From Tigriopus japonicus (Eukaryota > Arthropoda > Copepoda > Harpacticoida > Harpacticidae): 64,000 nucleotides of DNA. Of this stretch, positions 51,201 to 61,235 are shown piece by piece. A model generated the notes under the pieces. The model worked only from the letters and a program-made list of their open reading frames with translations. It was not told the origin of the DNA and did no database searches. The translations under genes were made by a program, and so were the position numbers. The stretch is from positions 1,426,904-1,490,903 of the forward strand of contig CM021313.1 of assembly GCA_010645155.1 (NCBI GenBank), in the 5' to 3' direction. Every line of letters starts with the position of its first letter. Position 1 is the stretch's first letter.

Positions 51201-51841
51201 AAGGCCCAGAAGCTTAATAAGTTCGATATTTGATAAGAAAGAGGAGGATCTCAAAGCAGCAGAGCCTGTTAAAGAGCAAAAGGAAGAGCCAAACGAGGAT
51301 TCCAAACTCAAAATTACCCAGGTCTTTGATTTTGCCGGCGAAAATGTCGAGTGAGTTTGTACTTCATTTAAGACTGATATAGATAATGAATGAATCATGG
51401 GTGAATGCGTTTAGAGTCACCAAAGAAGTGGACAAGAGCTCGAAGGAGGCTCAAAAGTTTCTCAAGGCGCAAGAAAAAATGAGCAGTTCAGTTGGAAATG
51501 CTCCAAAACGGCCGGCAGTTGGTGGATTGGCCAGTATTATGAATGAAATCTCAGGCAAAAAGAAGAAAATGGGTTGTCTAGATAAGTCTAAGATGGATTG
51601 GGATTCTTACGTCAACAAGGAAGGCATTAAAGAGGAACTAACCACCCACAACCGTGGCAAAGACGGGTGAGTTTACAACGATAAAAAGTGCCCCCGTTTG
51701 ATGGTTTTATTTGCCTAACTGATGTGTATCTCTTTCTCTAGATTTGTCGAAAAGCAAGAGTTTTTGGAACGAGCCGATCTTAGACGATTCGAGTTGGAGA
51801 AGACTGCCCGAGAAAAAACCCGGAAAACGTTGAACAGATAG
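48270..51841 (+). CDS. CFDP1: Craniofacial development protein 1 (BCNT domain), SRCAP/SWR1 subunit homologue
   Basis: Four exons, 48270-48582, 51026-51350, 51415-51666 and 51742-51841, all in phase, give 329 aa (human 299). The acidic N-terminus ([12 protein letters not shown]) is followed by a Lys/Ser linker. The C-terminal BCNT-C domain has [30 protein letters not shown] and [17 protein letters not shown]1/Swc5 is a subunit of the SRCAP/SWR1 remodeller that loads H2A.Z. Intron 1 is 2443 bp, very long for this genome, because it contains the whole antisense amnionless gene. Confidence 0.92.
48646..50892 (-). CDS. AMN: Amnionless homologue with extended endocytic tail, nested in CFDP1 intron 1
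   Basis: A single exon of 748 aa from the ATG at 50892, chosen because it begins a signal peptide ([18 protein letters not shown]). The ectodomain (around residues 20-350) has the amnionless pattern [11 protein letters not shown] and the Cys-rich GCECGN...CQLSGAQC...CCYDICG. A membrane helix lies near 358-378. The roughly 370-residue acidic tail has five NPxF/NPxY motifs (FTNPLF, FINPLF, IDNPNY, FENPNY, FDNPNY). Human AMN (453 aa) has a much shorter tail with FxNPxF signals. AMN escorts cubilin to the surface of absorptive cells and drives uptake. An upstream open extension exists but lacks support. Confidence 0.88.
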   Translation of the reverse strand: MWPKIETTLLLITIGSLQAEYKIWRQSLDLGNPKLWLDNQLPCPGQRMVLPEERVVFFPASLTIGIEMVLPTNGMVLFPKDFNGNFLPSSDHGSAEVPPYCSNAIGDAVFLPRISSFWHDPVNWRVNEDPLPVPHLNQIPCRFDHVVFPSNAAYMVSISHHETHIGRLTIDQVGFDTTTFKAMTQTSPGSMMFRMNQSLLIHQDHCTDALGCECGNTPIFHTVCQLSGAQCGPSQCSNALKPFGHCCYDICGSVIHIDTLGQNLKLSLLEEVIQAHVKPNSPNNEYGSNVDYHINRINTNEYEIIFVDSKGDIQEGIDIGRLVHQELLALLSPKSIYLWLEESDATPPSALKSAGKALGYLLVIALTVTLVYFALFVFNHAKDQKISVLTYESWSSLTTSASSAFSFYKFRKTQPESSVGGQFSFNRLSEGQEMHEEIHHSDDGSPAISISEPSSLSLTFKSLKEAEDAEEADESQVRSFTNPLFEKVPKSALDKVNEDGNESNSLTSEKSFINPLFDESQEEETKLEQIKIDPDELTVPGEESNLGIDNPNYEVASIQEESKTIVQEDTQKSDITEVRVETASDTNATMIVAQCEGDSTVQGFENPNYQEGETKEINPVSLDPPKIPLASSATSFDNPNYEETPKATNEEPQPPEIEDVGPLVDLEPPPNESTPAIKEDELEQSNIPVSSMEGEGEDPSPDSEKIEKEPETPILSPPTITITPDQTESEIEAESPLNEEGKPSLIDI

Positions 51842-52737
51842 ATAAACCTGATGGGAACTCCAATCAGAATATTTCTGACCCGCAACATACATTCTTTTTC
51901 ATTATGCCGTGTCATCATTTGACACGGTGCACCCACAAATGTCATGACCGTATTGAATGTAATTTACCTCATGACTTTTTGAACCTTTAATTGTTCCTGA
52001 TGGTTTCTTAATAAGCCAGGGCCCATTTTCATGTCAGTTTCCCAGGACATCTCTTCGCGTTGACAAAGTGACTTTTTGACTAGAGGTATTATTGCTTCAA
52101 ACCATTTATAGACACATTTAACCGCAATGGTGTTCGTTATGCCAGAAAAGGATAACAATTGGAGTTTTCTAGAAACAATAGCTGCTTATTTGGCTTGAGA
52201 GACACCTAATTTTTGTATTGTATTGCATTTCGTTTTACACCTAATTTCATATCATTGCCTTCTAAAAGAAATCGCATTCAAATAAGCAACGGTAAAAAAC
52301 TTCAATAAAAAATCTTAACATAATTTATAGAAAATTAGAAAAGCTGAACCACCAAGCAATGAGAATTTTATTTTTAAAATTCTACTACAGCAAAGATATA
52401 ACTTTAAAATTGTAGCACTAGTTTTTTTTCACTATTTTTCTTTTTGTCCATCATCGTCTCCTACCAAAAACAAACATACATAAAATCTTGAAGTTGGATC
52501 CTTGAAAAAAATCTAACGAAAGCACTGACACTTGGTTCAACCAGGGATATAACCTATATAATGGTAAAGGGGTTCCTGGTTCAACCAATTCTTGTTATTC
52601 CGAGTAGAAGCGCTAATTTTTGGAATTGATAATTTTTATTGGGCTTTTTCAATCTTTAGTGGTCATATTTTTAATTTGTAAGAGGCCGTAACAAAGTATC
52701 AATCAATGATATTGTAGCTTTTTCTTTTTTTTTTTTT
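51842..52737. other. Intergenic region downstream of CFDP1
   Basis: No gene is seen. It is AT-rich and ends in a T run (about 52722-52737) directly before a reverse-transcriptase fragment. Confidence 0.4.
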
Positions 52738-52872
52738 GAAGAGAATTCCAGACTAAATTTGAGAAAGCTATTTTTCAGCCAAAGAGCCATAAGAGAGTGG
52801 AATGAACTCTTTGTCGAAGCCCAGAATGCTCAGATCCTGGATTCTTTTAAGAAACAAATCAGACGACTGTGA
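52738..52872 (+). pseudogene. C-terminal fragment of a non-LTR retrotransposon reverse transcriptase ORF
   Basis: An open frame of 44 codons to a TGA reads NLRKLFFSQRAIREWNEL, followed by ILDSFKKQIRR. This is the usual FFSxRxxxxWNxLP...SFKxxLD-type C-terminus of CR1/Jockey-like ORF2 proteins. Nothing recognisable as a reverse-transcriptase core precedes it, so it is a severely 5'-truncated copy. It has no link with the RNase H-bearing copy near 3.4-4.1 kb and may be from another clade. Confidence 0.65.
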
Positions 52873-53419
52873 TAGTTGTTTCTCAAACAAATTTATTTGA
52901 ACGTATCCTCTCATACACTTATGTGTTCAAATGATTAAATATGTACTATACTACTCTGTTAAGTTGGATAAAATTGAAGTATTTTCTGACGTTTAGAAGG
53001 AAGTTATTTAAGTGGCTTTTTTCAAAAAGCTTTAACATTAATCATTCATAAGCATATTATTGAATGGCTTGTGCCAGGATCTGCCCCACATTGTGACGTC
53101 ATCCAGAACACATCAAGCACTCGAAAACAGCGCCTCATGAACGAAGTGCTGTGCTTGTGGTCTGTGGATGTTGTTGTTGTACTAGACGAGACGCACTCGC
53201 TCTCTGTTTCAGATACGTATACCTAGCTTGGTTTGGCATTGGCTTTGTGCATGCACTTTCTGTTTGGTGCGGTGTAGGAAAACATCATTGACCTGACTCC
53301 TTTTTTATCTCCTTCAATCGAGTTCATTCTATACGTACGGTCACCAATTTACTGGCAACCTCCACACGTGTTTCTTCCGACAAGTTCCACAGTGCACAAC
53401 CCCATTAATCCATTGAACA
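52873..53419. other. Upstream region of the GST gene
   Basis: No gene is seen. It should include the promoter and 5' UTR of the downstream glutathione transferase. Confidence 0.4.
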
Positions 53420-54384
53420 ATGTCCAATCTCCCCGTTCTCTGCTATTGGGATATCCGAGGGGTAGGAGCACTAATAATGATAATAAGCATAAGCTTGATC
53501 ATGCTTGGTACCAAATGTCCCATTCCTTTTGTGATTAGCTCGCCCAACCCATTCGCTTGCTACTCGAGTACACCGGGACCAAATTTGAGGACAAGCAATT
53601 GGTCTGTGGACCCGGTCCCAATTATGACAAGAGTGTGTGGACCAACGAGAAGCACAAGCTCGGTCTCGACTTTCCCAATCTGCCCTACTTCATTGATGGT
53701 GGGTGGAACCGGAAGATATCTTTGAGCCATCCGGAGAACGATCCATCCAAAATGATGAATTTTACTTTTAGGTGACCGGAAGATAACCCAATCTAATGCC
53801 ATCTTGAGGTATATTGCCCGCAAACACAATCTTTTGGGTCAAACCGAGGAGGAGCAAATGCGAGTGGATATCATGGCTGAACAGTCGATGGATTTTAGGA
53901 ATGGCCTTGTTCGATTGTGCTACAATCAAAGCTTTGTAAGTGGTCCGAGGGATGAGATATTCGAAAACGATGAATGTTTCAACTCTTATTCTTGCAATTT
54001 AGGACCAAGTGAAGGATGATTATTTGGCTGCCTTGGTTTCCAAGTTGGACGAGTTTGCCAAGTTTTTGGGCGACCGTCCGTGGTTTGCTGGAGAATCGCT
54101 GACCTTTGTGGACTTCATCATGTACGAGCTATTGGACCAACATCGAGTTTTGGCTCCCGAAGTCGTCAATCAATCCCCGAAATTGGTCGATTATTTGAAT
54201 CGGTTCGAGAAGCTCCCGCCCATTGAGGCTTACATGAAATCTGATCGGTATGTATGGTCAACTGAATCCTTATCGAAGCAAATTCATTCAATAAGTTTAG
54301 AGGTAAATTTTCTACTTTTTATGTTACAGATTCATGAAGCGTCCCTTGAATAATCGAATGGCCAAGTTTGGAGCCGAGAAATAA
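53420..54384 (+). CDS. Mu-class glutathione S-transferase
   Basis: Five exons, 53420-53461, 53539-53698, 53772-53935, 54003-54247 and 54330-54384, all in phase, give 221 aa (typical for the class). The N-terminus has the catalytic Tyr in VLCYWDIRG, then [11 protein letters not shown] and the mu-type [21 protein letters not shown]. The C-terminal domain has [19 protein letters not shown]. It conjugates glutathione to electrophiles in the cytosol. In arthropods mu-class enzymes are used in detoxification and oxidative-stress defence. The stop codon lies inside an AATAAA. Confidence 0.95.
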
Positions 54385-54927
54385 ATGAATCTTTGTGATT
54401 GACGACACTCATTCCATATCCATAAATGTTGGCAATTTGCATTACGCACGCCCAGAAATATATGCATTGATCATTTTAAAAGTCTATCGTTACTTTTGAA
54501 TTCAGTTCAAATGTGCTAGTTTAAAAAGCGAGACAAAGCACTCGTGTCTTGGGAACGTTAGCTGAAAGTTCGTCACCCTGAATAATGACATGAATCATCC
54601 TCGGAGTATAAAGAATAATTTGAAGAAGTTCTTATTTATCAAAAAGGAGGGAAATCTTTGAAAGGTAATGTAGAGATAAACTGAAATAAATTTTAGAAAT
54701 TTTCAATTGTTTTATGACGATTTTTGTATCACCCAATGCTCACTCATCCCTGGTATAGTTTTTAGATAACAAAGAATAACAAATCACTCTTACTGCTCAA
54801 AGCCAGTCGAGCCTTCTGCGTGTTTCTTGTTTGTGATATTTTTTTATTATCTCAATCGCACAGTCACTTCATACTGATCTATCGCATCTAGAAGAACCCG
54901 ATATTCATCAGAGCTGCCCTAGAAATC
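54385..54927. other. Intergenic region between GST and VPS28
   Basis: AT-rich, no gene seen. It should contain the VPS28 promoter. Confidence 0.4.
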
Positions 54928-55569
54928 ATGTCCACGCCTAGTGCGCCACGCCCAGAATGGATGGAAGAGGTTCGGATCTACCGCAATCCCCGCGAACGCG
55001 AGAAATACGACAACCAAGCGGAATTATTCGCCGTGATCAACACGCTCCAACAGTTGGAGAAGGCCTACATCAAGGATTGCGCTCCGGCCAAGGAATACAC
55101 GTCGCATTGCAGCAAGCTCCTCGTTCAGTATAAGGCCGCCTTCAAGCAGGTCCAGAGCGACGAGTTCCCCACGGTCGATGACTTCATGAAGAAGTATCGC
55201 ATGGATTGCAAATTGGCCTTGGAACGCATCCGAGCCGATCGACCCATTACCATCAAGGACGACAAAGGCAACACGTCCAAGTTGATTGCGGCCTGTGTGG
55301 CCGGATTCATCACCGGTATGGACAAGCTTAGACTCGAGATTCGTTCCATGGACGATCTCTATCCGGATGTCAAGGATTTGGCCGAGAATCTGAGTCGTTT
55401 GAGCTTGTTACCCGCGGATTATGAAGGCCGTAATAAAGTTGAGAAGTGGCTGACCATATTGAATGCCATGGAAGCCTCGGATGAACTCACCGAGACCCAA
55501 GCTCGTCAAATGATCTTTGATTTAGACACGTCTTACAACGAGCTGAACGTAGTGCTACATTCCTCGTGA
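54928..55569 (+). CDS. VPS28: Vacuolar protein sorting-associated protein 28, ESCRT-I
   Basis: A single exon of 213 aa (human 221). The N-terminal core-binding helices ([16 protein letters not shown]...[20 protein letters not shown]) join TSG101 and VPS37. The C-terminal four-helix domain (around residues 120-210, [15 protein letters not shown]...[10 protein letters not shown]) recruits ESCRT-II through VPS36. It acts on endosomes in sorting ubiquitinated cargo. Full-length family similarity leaves little doubt. Confidence 0.96.
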   Translation: MSTPSAPRPEWMEEVRIYRNPREREKYDNQAELFAVINTLQQLEKAYIKDCAPAKEYTSHCSKLLVQYKAAFKQVQSDEFPTVDDFMKKYRMDCKLALERIRADRPITIKDDKGNTSKLIAACVAGFITGMDKLRLEIRSMDDLYPDVKDLAENLSRLSLLPADYEGRNKVEKWLTILNAMEASDELTETQARQMIFDLDTSYNELNVVLHSS

Positions 55570-55932
55570 TTTGCGACAAAAACCTATGTCACCATGTCAT
55601 TTTATATATATTCCCTTCCATGCACTGTTCCGAATGATTTCATACAGATGAATATGTCCTGAAATCCCGGAAGTGTTGTTCATTCTTTGACCTCCGAAAG
55701 TTCGCCGAACATGCCGAGTTTTGGACATTAGTTTAGAGTGAGAATAATAACTAGAATCAATTTATGTATGATTCATAATGGATTGAAGCAACTTAAGATT
55801 GGGAAGCTTGGTCAAGCATTAGTATTGTATTACATACAACTGCGCATGGCCCAGGGAGGGGAACTTCTTTCTCAGCTTTGAGCTATTATAACATTCATTG
55901 AAAAGAAATATGCGGCGGAATAGCTTTTGTTT
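55570..55932. other. Shared 3' flank of VPS28 and RCCD1
   Basis: No gene is seen. It separates convergent stop codons and should hold both 3' UTRs. Confidence 0.5.
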
Positions 55933-57452
55933 TTAACTTTTCTTGGGTGGAGTGGCAATGACTACGGCGGTCCCCCAATCACCACATCGTAACATCTTGA
56001 CCACACTGTTTTTCGTGAACCCTTTGGGCAATGGGATCTTCTCCACGACATCCTTGGACGTGGTGTGACCTAAGCCCAATTGGCCGTACTTGTTCCAACC
56101 AAAGCCCCACAGTTGATTGCCGCTGGTCAAAACCACCGTGTGTCTCGAACCGCAACTCACATCCAAAGCCTGACATTCTTCTCCGGATTTGCCCGGGATC
56201 TGGACCAACATGGGGATGTTTTGAACCACCACTAGGTCAGATTGCGAGTCGTTGCAGGACGTGGCAGCATTGTAACACGTCAGAGCATCCTTTTCCGGAT
56301 CCACGGGTAACTTGACCTCTTCATTGTTCTTGTGGTACACTTCACAATCCTCCGAATCGCCTCGCGGGTTATTGGTGTCTTCGGGCTGCATGGTACAACA
56401 CGCCATGAGGAGTTTCTCCACGGCGGCAAAACACTCCGCCGGTCGCACGAGATTAGTAGTCTGAGCCAATTGACCCGACTCGTTCCATCCGAACATGTAG
56501 AGATCATCGAACTGACTGATCACGGCCGAGTGCCACCCACCGGCCGCGATTTTCTTGATCTTCATTCCATCCAAGGCCGTGATCAGTCGGGGCTTCTCCT
56601 CTGAATTGAGTGACCCGTGACCCAATTGTCCCCGAGAACCCCCGCCCCAAGAATAAACTTGGCCGTGCTCGGTGAGGAGCAAGCAATGTTCCTTGCCACA
56701 AACCACATCTGTGACTCGGTGTTGAGCATTGGCGGGGAACACGTCAAAATCCAACGGGGAAGGCAGACTGTAAGCCACGCCTTGGGCATCCAAACCGATG
56801 TTATGCGCATCCCCGCACGACGTTTTGACCAATTGGACTTGGCACGAAGGAGATCCGGGTCCGGTGTCTTGGTCCATGGACAGACGTTTCTTTTGTGGCG
56901 ATTCCGAGGAGGTTGAGGCGGGTTCCGTGGGTCTAATATCAATCAAAGAGCCCGTTTGGGTCGTGGACTCGGTATTTTTGGCATTCTTGGCTTCGGCGGG
57001 ATCTTCCTCGTGGATCAAAGGGACTTGTTCGGCTCCCACGTGGACCTTCCGCCAACCCTTGTTCTCTTCGTGGGTCCAGCATTCTATCGGGAACATATCA
57101 ATTGGCATGAAATCAAGGTAAACAGAGAACCATTCATTCCATCACACTCATTACCTCCATTATCCGTGCATACGAGCAGATGTCGGGGCGTGGCCGAGAG
57201 TTGGACAATTTTCTCAGTATGAGGCGGAGCGGACAATCGTTCCACACTGCCGTTTTTACCGTCAACCAACCCATATTTGGTGATGCCACTCCCATCTTCG
57301 ACCACCACCAGATAGTTCCAACAGATATCCACATCGAGGATCTTTGTATTTGAAGCCGATTTGTGAGGAACCAGGGAGGTGAGTGTGACATGATTGGCCG
57401 CCGAGGGCACCTGTTTGAACCCGTTGAACCCGCAGTAATACAGAGTCTCCAT
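55933..57452 (-). CDS. RCCD1: RCC1 domain-containing protein 1
   Basis: Two exons, 57452-57155 and 57083-55933, join in frame across a 71-base intron (GTAATG donor, GATAG acceptor) for 482 aa (human 376). RCC1 repeats include VYSWGGGSRGQLGHGSLN, AAGGWHSAVIS...FGWNESGQLAQ and CGSRHTVVLTSG...GFGWNKYGQLGLG. The N-terminal METLYYCGFNGFKQV fits the family start, which reads GFGQ-like. RCCD1 partners the KDM8 demethylase and helps chromosome stability in mitosis. Long insertions between repeats (around residues 100-170 and 300-345) make it larger than the vertebrate protein. Confidence 0.85.
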
Positions 57453-58354
57453 GCTTGTGGAACCGGAACTACGCACATGGACGTACAATCAAGCTGTGTT
57501 CCAAAACGCAACAGTGAGTTATCACGTTTCTCGCGAGTTCAGAAAAAGAGCCATCCCGTCGCGTTGATGTTCAGGATCTTAACGTCCTTGTCTTGGGAAT
57601 GAAGAAAAGGATGGATGGAGTGGGAACAAGGCTGGCAATGATTTGATTTGATCCGTTCTTTGCTTGGTGTGTCTGTCAGTCAGTGAGTGAGAGTGTGAGC
57701 GCGTTTGCTTGGTTGCTTGGTTGGTTGCTTGAGCAGCTCTTCAAGTCAAGTCGACTGCTGACTAACTGGCCTTCCTCCTCTTCGTCCTCTTCATCTCGAG
57801 CTACATACGTTCAAGAGAGATACTCGCCGGCCTTTCTTTCTCTTGTCTTATGGCTTTCGTCGTTTCGAAGGGGTTCCAAGCACATTTGTTCCAACTGGAA
57901 TCATATCATCCACTGGCTTGGATTCGGGGATGGGTAGACAGACAGACGCCAGAAGTACGTCAATGACACGGAATGACACACGAAAAGAAAGAAAGTGATA
58001 CTGCGCAGTGCGCGCGAAACGCATTGCTCGTAAAGCTAGAACGAATCTAGGAATGGATTCGAGTCCCTTTGAACCCTTCTATACGGTTATCTAATTTAGA
58101 TTCTTTTGAGCCATTTCATTTCAAAACTTACGCCGTTTTTGCTCAAATAACCAAACCATGAAGGATAATCTGTGAGAAATCCATATATTTTTGCCCCTCC
58201 TTTGTTGATGCCTGAATTTGCGTCTTCTTGAAATTTTTGGTCACCCTGCGTTTCAGCCGTCTTTGTTTGTATTTTCAAAAGAACGCACGAATCACGGTCG
58301 ATCAACGAAGGCTACTTCGAACTAACCGTGAAGATAAATATCCTCGAATTTGTG
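57453..58354. other. Divergent region between RCCD1 and SPC24
   Basis: No gene is seen. It has short GTGAGT/TTGGTTGC-type repeats (57680-57735) and should hold both promoters. Confidence 0.5.
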
Positions 58355-59054
58355 ATGATGACCGCTTCCGTTCCCTCCTATCTCGAAGAAATCCGCTCTC
58401 AAACGGAACAACTGATCCAAGAAAGCCGGACTAGTACCCTCAATCTGGAGACTTTGGCCCGAGAATGGCAAACCAACGTTCTAGCCCGCCAAGATCGACT
58501 CTCGCAAGATTTGGCCGATCTTTATGCCAAATTTGTGGGGCATGTGAGCCAAATACAGGCCATCAAGGACGATAGACAGGTAAAGGAAGGTTGGATCGGG
58601 TGGGATGGCCGAGATTCATCGTGATTTTTTTGTGTTTTTACAGGAGAAATTCAAATTGACGATGAGCGGATTGGATGGGCATAAGCAAGAGTTGAGTCAA
58701 CTGGAGTTGGTCAAAGATGAAAAGGCTCGGGAGATCCAGGAACTTGAGAATCAACTCCAAATCACGAATGCGAAGATTGACGAGGTGGGAAATAAGGCCC
58801 TGGAGGCGGCGGAAGTGGCCAAGAAGTTCCCGCATCTTCATGCCCGGAAGAATTTGTTCTATCACGTGAGTCGGATTCATTGGGACAAAGTGAGCCAGAA
58901 TGAGCATTTGATCAAGGGTTTTGCCATCAATCCCATCAAGAACGACGTGTCCACGTTCGTGTTGGACCAAAGAGAACTCACGGACTCGCGGAATCATAAT
59001 ATTCTCTGGGATTACATCGGGGCTGGAGTGTCCTCGGAATGGAAGAGGCTTTGA
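58355..59054 (+). CDS. SPC24: Kinetochore protein SPC24, NDC80 complex subunit
   Basis: Two exons, 58355-58579 and 58644-59054, join in phase 0 for 211 aa (human 197). A long coiled coil (around residues 8-135, e.g. LSQLELVKDEKAREIQELEN) precedes a globular end with LFYHVSRIHWDK...IKGFAIN...STFVLDQRELTD...LWDYIG, the SPC24 RWD-like pattern. With SPC25 it forms the inner end of the NDC80 complex, which docks on the MIS12 complex and CENP-T. The start at the double ATG is my choice; 58358 is equally possible. Identification rests mainly on the C-terminal domain, because coiled coils are not diagnostic. Confidence 0.82.
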
Positions 59055-59741
59055 ATGAGACCTGAAATCTTAAAAGAAATGAAAACGGAACGGATGTACA
59101 TTGATAATAAACGTTTATTTAGGATGAATTTGGTGCCCAAATGCAAAGGAATGATCATCCTTCTATTTAGTTGGAAGGATAGACGTCCAAAGAATGGGAT
59201 GTAGAATAAAGTTGGGATTCTGTTGTCGCTGAGAGGTGAAACACATCGGGAACGTAACGAGCGACTGATTCTTTCTTGCGCGAGCAAAACGGTCGCGAAG
59301 TAAAAAATTGATTTAAGTTGACTTCGTCTCGAAGATGATCATGAATCTCGAGGTTAACATTTTGAATGTTCTATTTTCATGAGGAAAAAAACCGTGACGA
59401 GAGATTGCAAAAAAGGGTGGTCGGCGGGTGTCTCTTCGGCTAGGTGTGGGTTTATTCTGAAAATGGTTTCAGTGAGGAGCCTCGAGTTGTAAGCACTACA
59501 CTGTACTGTATGTATGTTTGCTTTGAATGTATGTTTTTTTAATGGAACCTAGAAAAATCAAGGGATCCGAATGCCTCCGCTTATCACTGCAATGCTGTGC
59601 GTTGTCCAATGGAAAACATCAAGCCCAAATTTGAAGAACATCCCCAGTCTTGTAACTGGGTGGTCCATCATAGGACAAGGTGTACTTTCTTGCGACGAGA
59701 TGATGGTTTTTGTCGAATCCCTGTCTAGAACCTAGAGCTTA
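59055..59741. other. Shared 3' flank of SPC24 and FBXL
   Basis: No gene is seen. It contains a palindromic AATAAACGTTTATT at 59106-59119, which is described separately. Confidence 0.5.
59106..59119. terminator. Palindromic two-way poly(A) signal
   Basis: AATAAACGTTTATT is a perfect palindrome with AATAAA on both strands. It lies 51 bases past the SPC24 stop and about 620 bases past the FBXL stop, so it could serve the 3' ends of both convergent genes. Confidence 0.55.
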
Positions 59742-61235
59742 TTAGAGGATCACACAACAGCGACAGTATCGTTGGCGGGTGCCACCAGCAGTGGGTGGTG
59801 GGGTCACAGGTGCGAAATAAGCGTGTACTTTTATGTTGGGCAAATGATTCCGAAGTCGCCGAATCCCGGTACGAGTGATTAACTGACAATCGTAGAGTTC
59901 AATCCGCTGAAGGTTGTGACAAGCCACCAGATGGTCCAAGGATGAGTCCGTGATCAATGGCAGGTTGTCCAGCTCCAGGACGGTCAAATGCTCGGCTGAA
60001 CAAGAGGCCATGCCCAATTGGCGAATACCCTCATCCGTGATGAGCTCGCAATGGGAAAGACTCAAAAACTCCAGTCGTGGACAACAAGCGGCCAACACGC
60101 GAAGAGTGGCATCCGTGATGAGGACGCACTCCTCGAGGTCCATACGCTCCATGAGGTGACAATTTCGAGCCAAAGCCATGAATCCAGTGTCCGTGAATTG
60201 CGAGACTGAAGCACATTCGAGGGTCGTGAGTTGGGTGCAGTTGTTAGCCAAAGCCGTGAGCGACAAATCGGTCAACTGCGTGCAATTCGACACGCACAAA
60301 TACTGAAGCTGGGGAGAGTGGAGGGCCAATTCAATGATTCCTTGATCCTGGATGTTCCGGCATCCTTGAATAGAGACATGCTTTAGATTTGGACAAGCTA
60401 CGGCAAAGATCATCAAGCCTATGTCCTTGATCTGCACACATCCCTTGCATATGAAAGTCTCCAGCTTCGGACATCCTTGGGCAAGAGGAATGATTCCGTC
60501 ACTCGTGATCATTTCACACCAGGAGATGTCCAAATGCTTCAAGGATGTACATCCCATGGCCAGGTAGTGGAGGGACATGTCTGTTACCATCGAACAACTA
60601 TTCAAGTCCAAGTATTGCAACTTGTGGCAATGGAGCGAGAGGCTCTGGCAAGTTCGATCGGTGATCTTTTTACAATACTTGAGATTGAGATATTCGATGT
60701 TGTTGCAGTACATGGAGAATGTCGCCAGAGCTTCGTCACCCACCTGCTGGCAACCCCGCAAGCTCAGTTTCCTCAAGAATCCTCCACATCGAAGAGCAAT
60801 ATTCTCCACCACTACACTTTCAATGTCCGTTTGAAAATCGAAGAGATCCACCCGTTGCCAATTCGATCCGTCCAAGGCCAAGATGTTCCACGCTTTGGAC
60901 ACTTGAGCACATCGACACAACGACACCACATCCAAATGGGAGAAAATCCTGAGCAAGAGCTCCTTGGGCAGCTTCCGATTGATCGTGGACTCGTCGCCTT
61001 CGTTGAATACTCGGGCCAGTTTCCAATGACCATTACCCGTAGTAGAGTTACCATTGGTGAAGTGACCAGCAGCGGAGCCATTCTTTACCCCGTTACTCGC
61101 GACATCTGTCCCATTGGAGGAGGAGTGGTGTTTGCCTCCACTTTTACTCCGGCTATGATGGTGATGTTGATGGTCTGACGAGGACGAGACCACCTTATCC
61201 GAATGAAAGTGCGAGTGTCGGGCCATTCTTTTCAT
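59742..61235 (-). CDS. FBXL20: F-box and leucine-rich repeat protein, FBXL2/FBXL20 type, with CaaX end
   Basis: A single exon of 497 aa (human FBXL20 is 436). A Ser/His/Gly-rich N-terminal extension (around residues 1-80) is followed by an F-box (INRKLPKELLLRIFSHLDVVSLCRC). About eleven cysteine-type LRRs such as LRKLSLRGCQQVGDEAL and LEYLNLKYCKKITDRT-like units follow. The C-terminus CRCCVIL is a CaaX box ending in Leu, so geranylgeranylation is expected, as known for FBXL2. It is the substrate receptor of an SCF ubiquitin ligase at membranes. FBXL2 and FBXL20 are vertebrate duplicates, so this is probably their single co-orthologue. Confidence 0.92.
   Translation of the reverse strand: MKRMARHSHFHSDKVVSSSSDHQHHHHSRSKSGGKHHSSSNGTDVASNGVKNGSAAGHFTNGNSTTGNGHWKLARVFNEGDESTINRKLPKELLLRIFSHLDVVSLCRCAQVSKAWNILALDGSNWQRVDLFDFQTDIESVVVENIALRCGGFLRKLSLRGCQQVGDEALATFSMYCNNIEYLNLKYCKKITDRTCQSLSLHCHKLQYLDLNSCSMVTDMSLHYLAMGCTSLKHLDISWCEMITSDGIIPLAQGCPKLETFICKGCVQIKDIGLMIFAVACPNLKHVSIQGCRNIQDQGIIELALHSPQLQYLCVSNCTQLTDLSLTALANNCTQLTTLECASVSQFTDTGFMALARNCHLMERMDLEECVLITDATLRVLAACCPRLEFLSLSHCELITDEGIRQLGMASCSAEHLTVLELDNLPLITDSSLDHLVACHNLQRIELYDCQLITRTGIRRLRNHLPNIKVHAYFAPVTPPPTAGGTRQRYCRCCVIL

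Noticed and set aside
60477..61178. A 233-aa plus-strand open frame
   Set aside because: It is antisense to the FBXL LRR region; the repeated leucine-rich codons explain the open frame.
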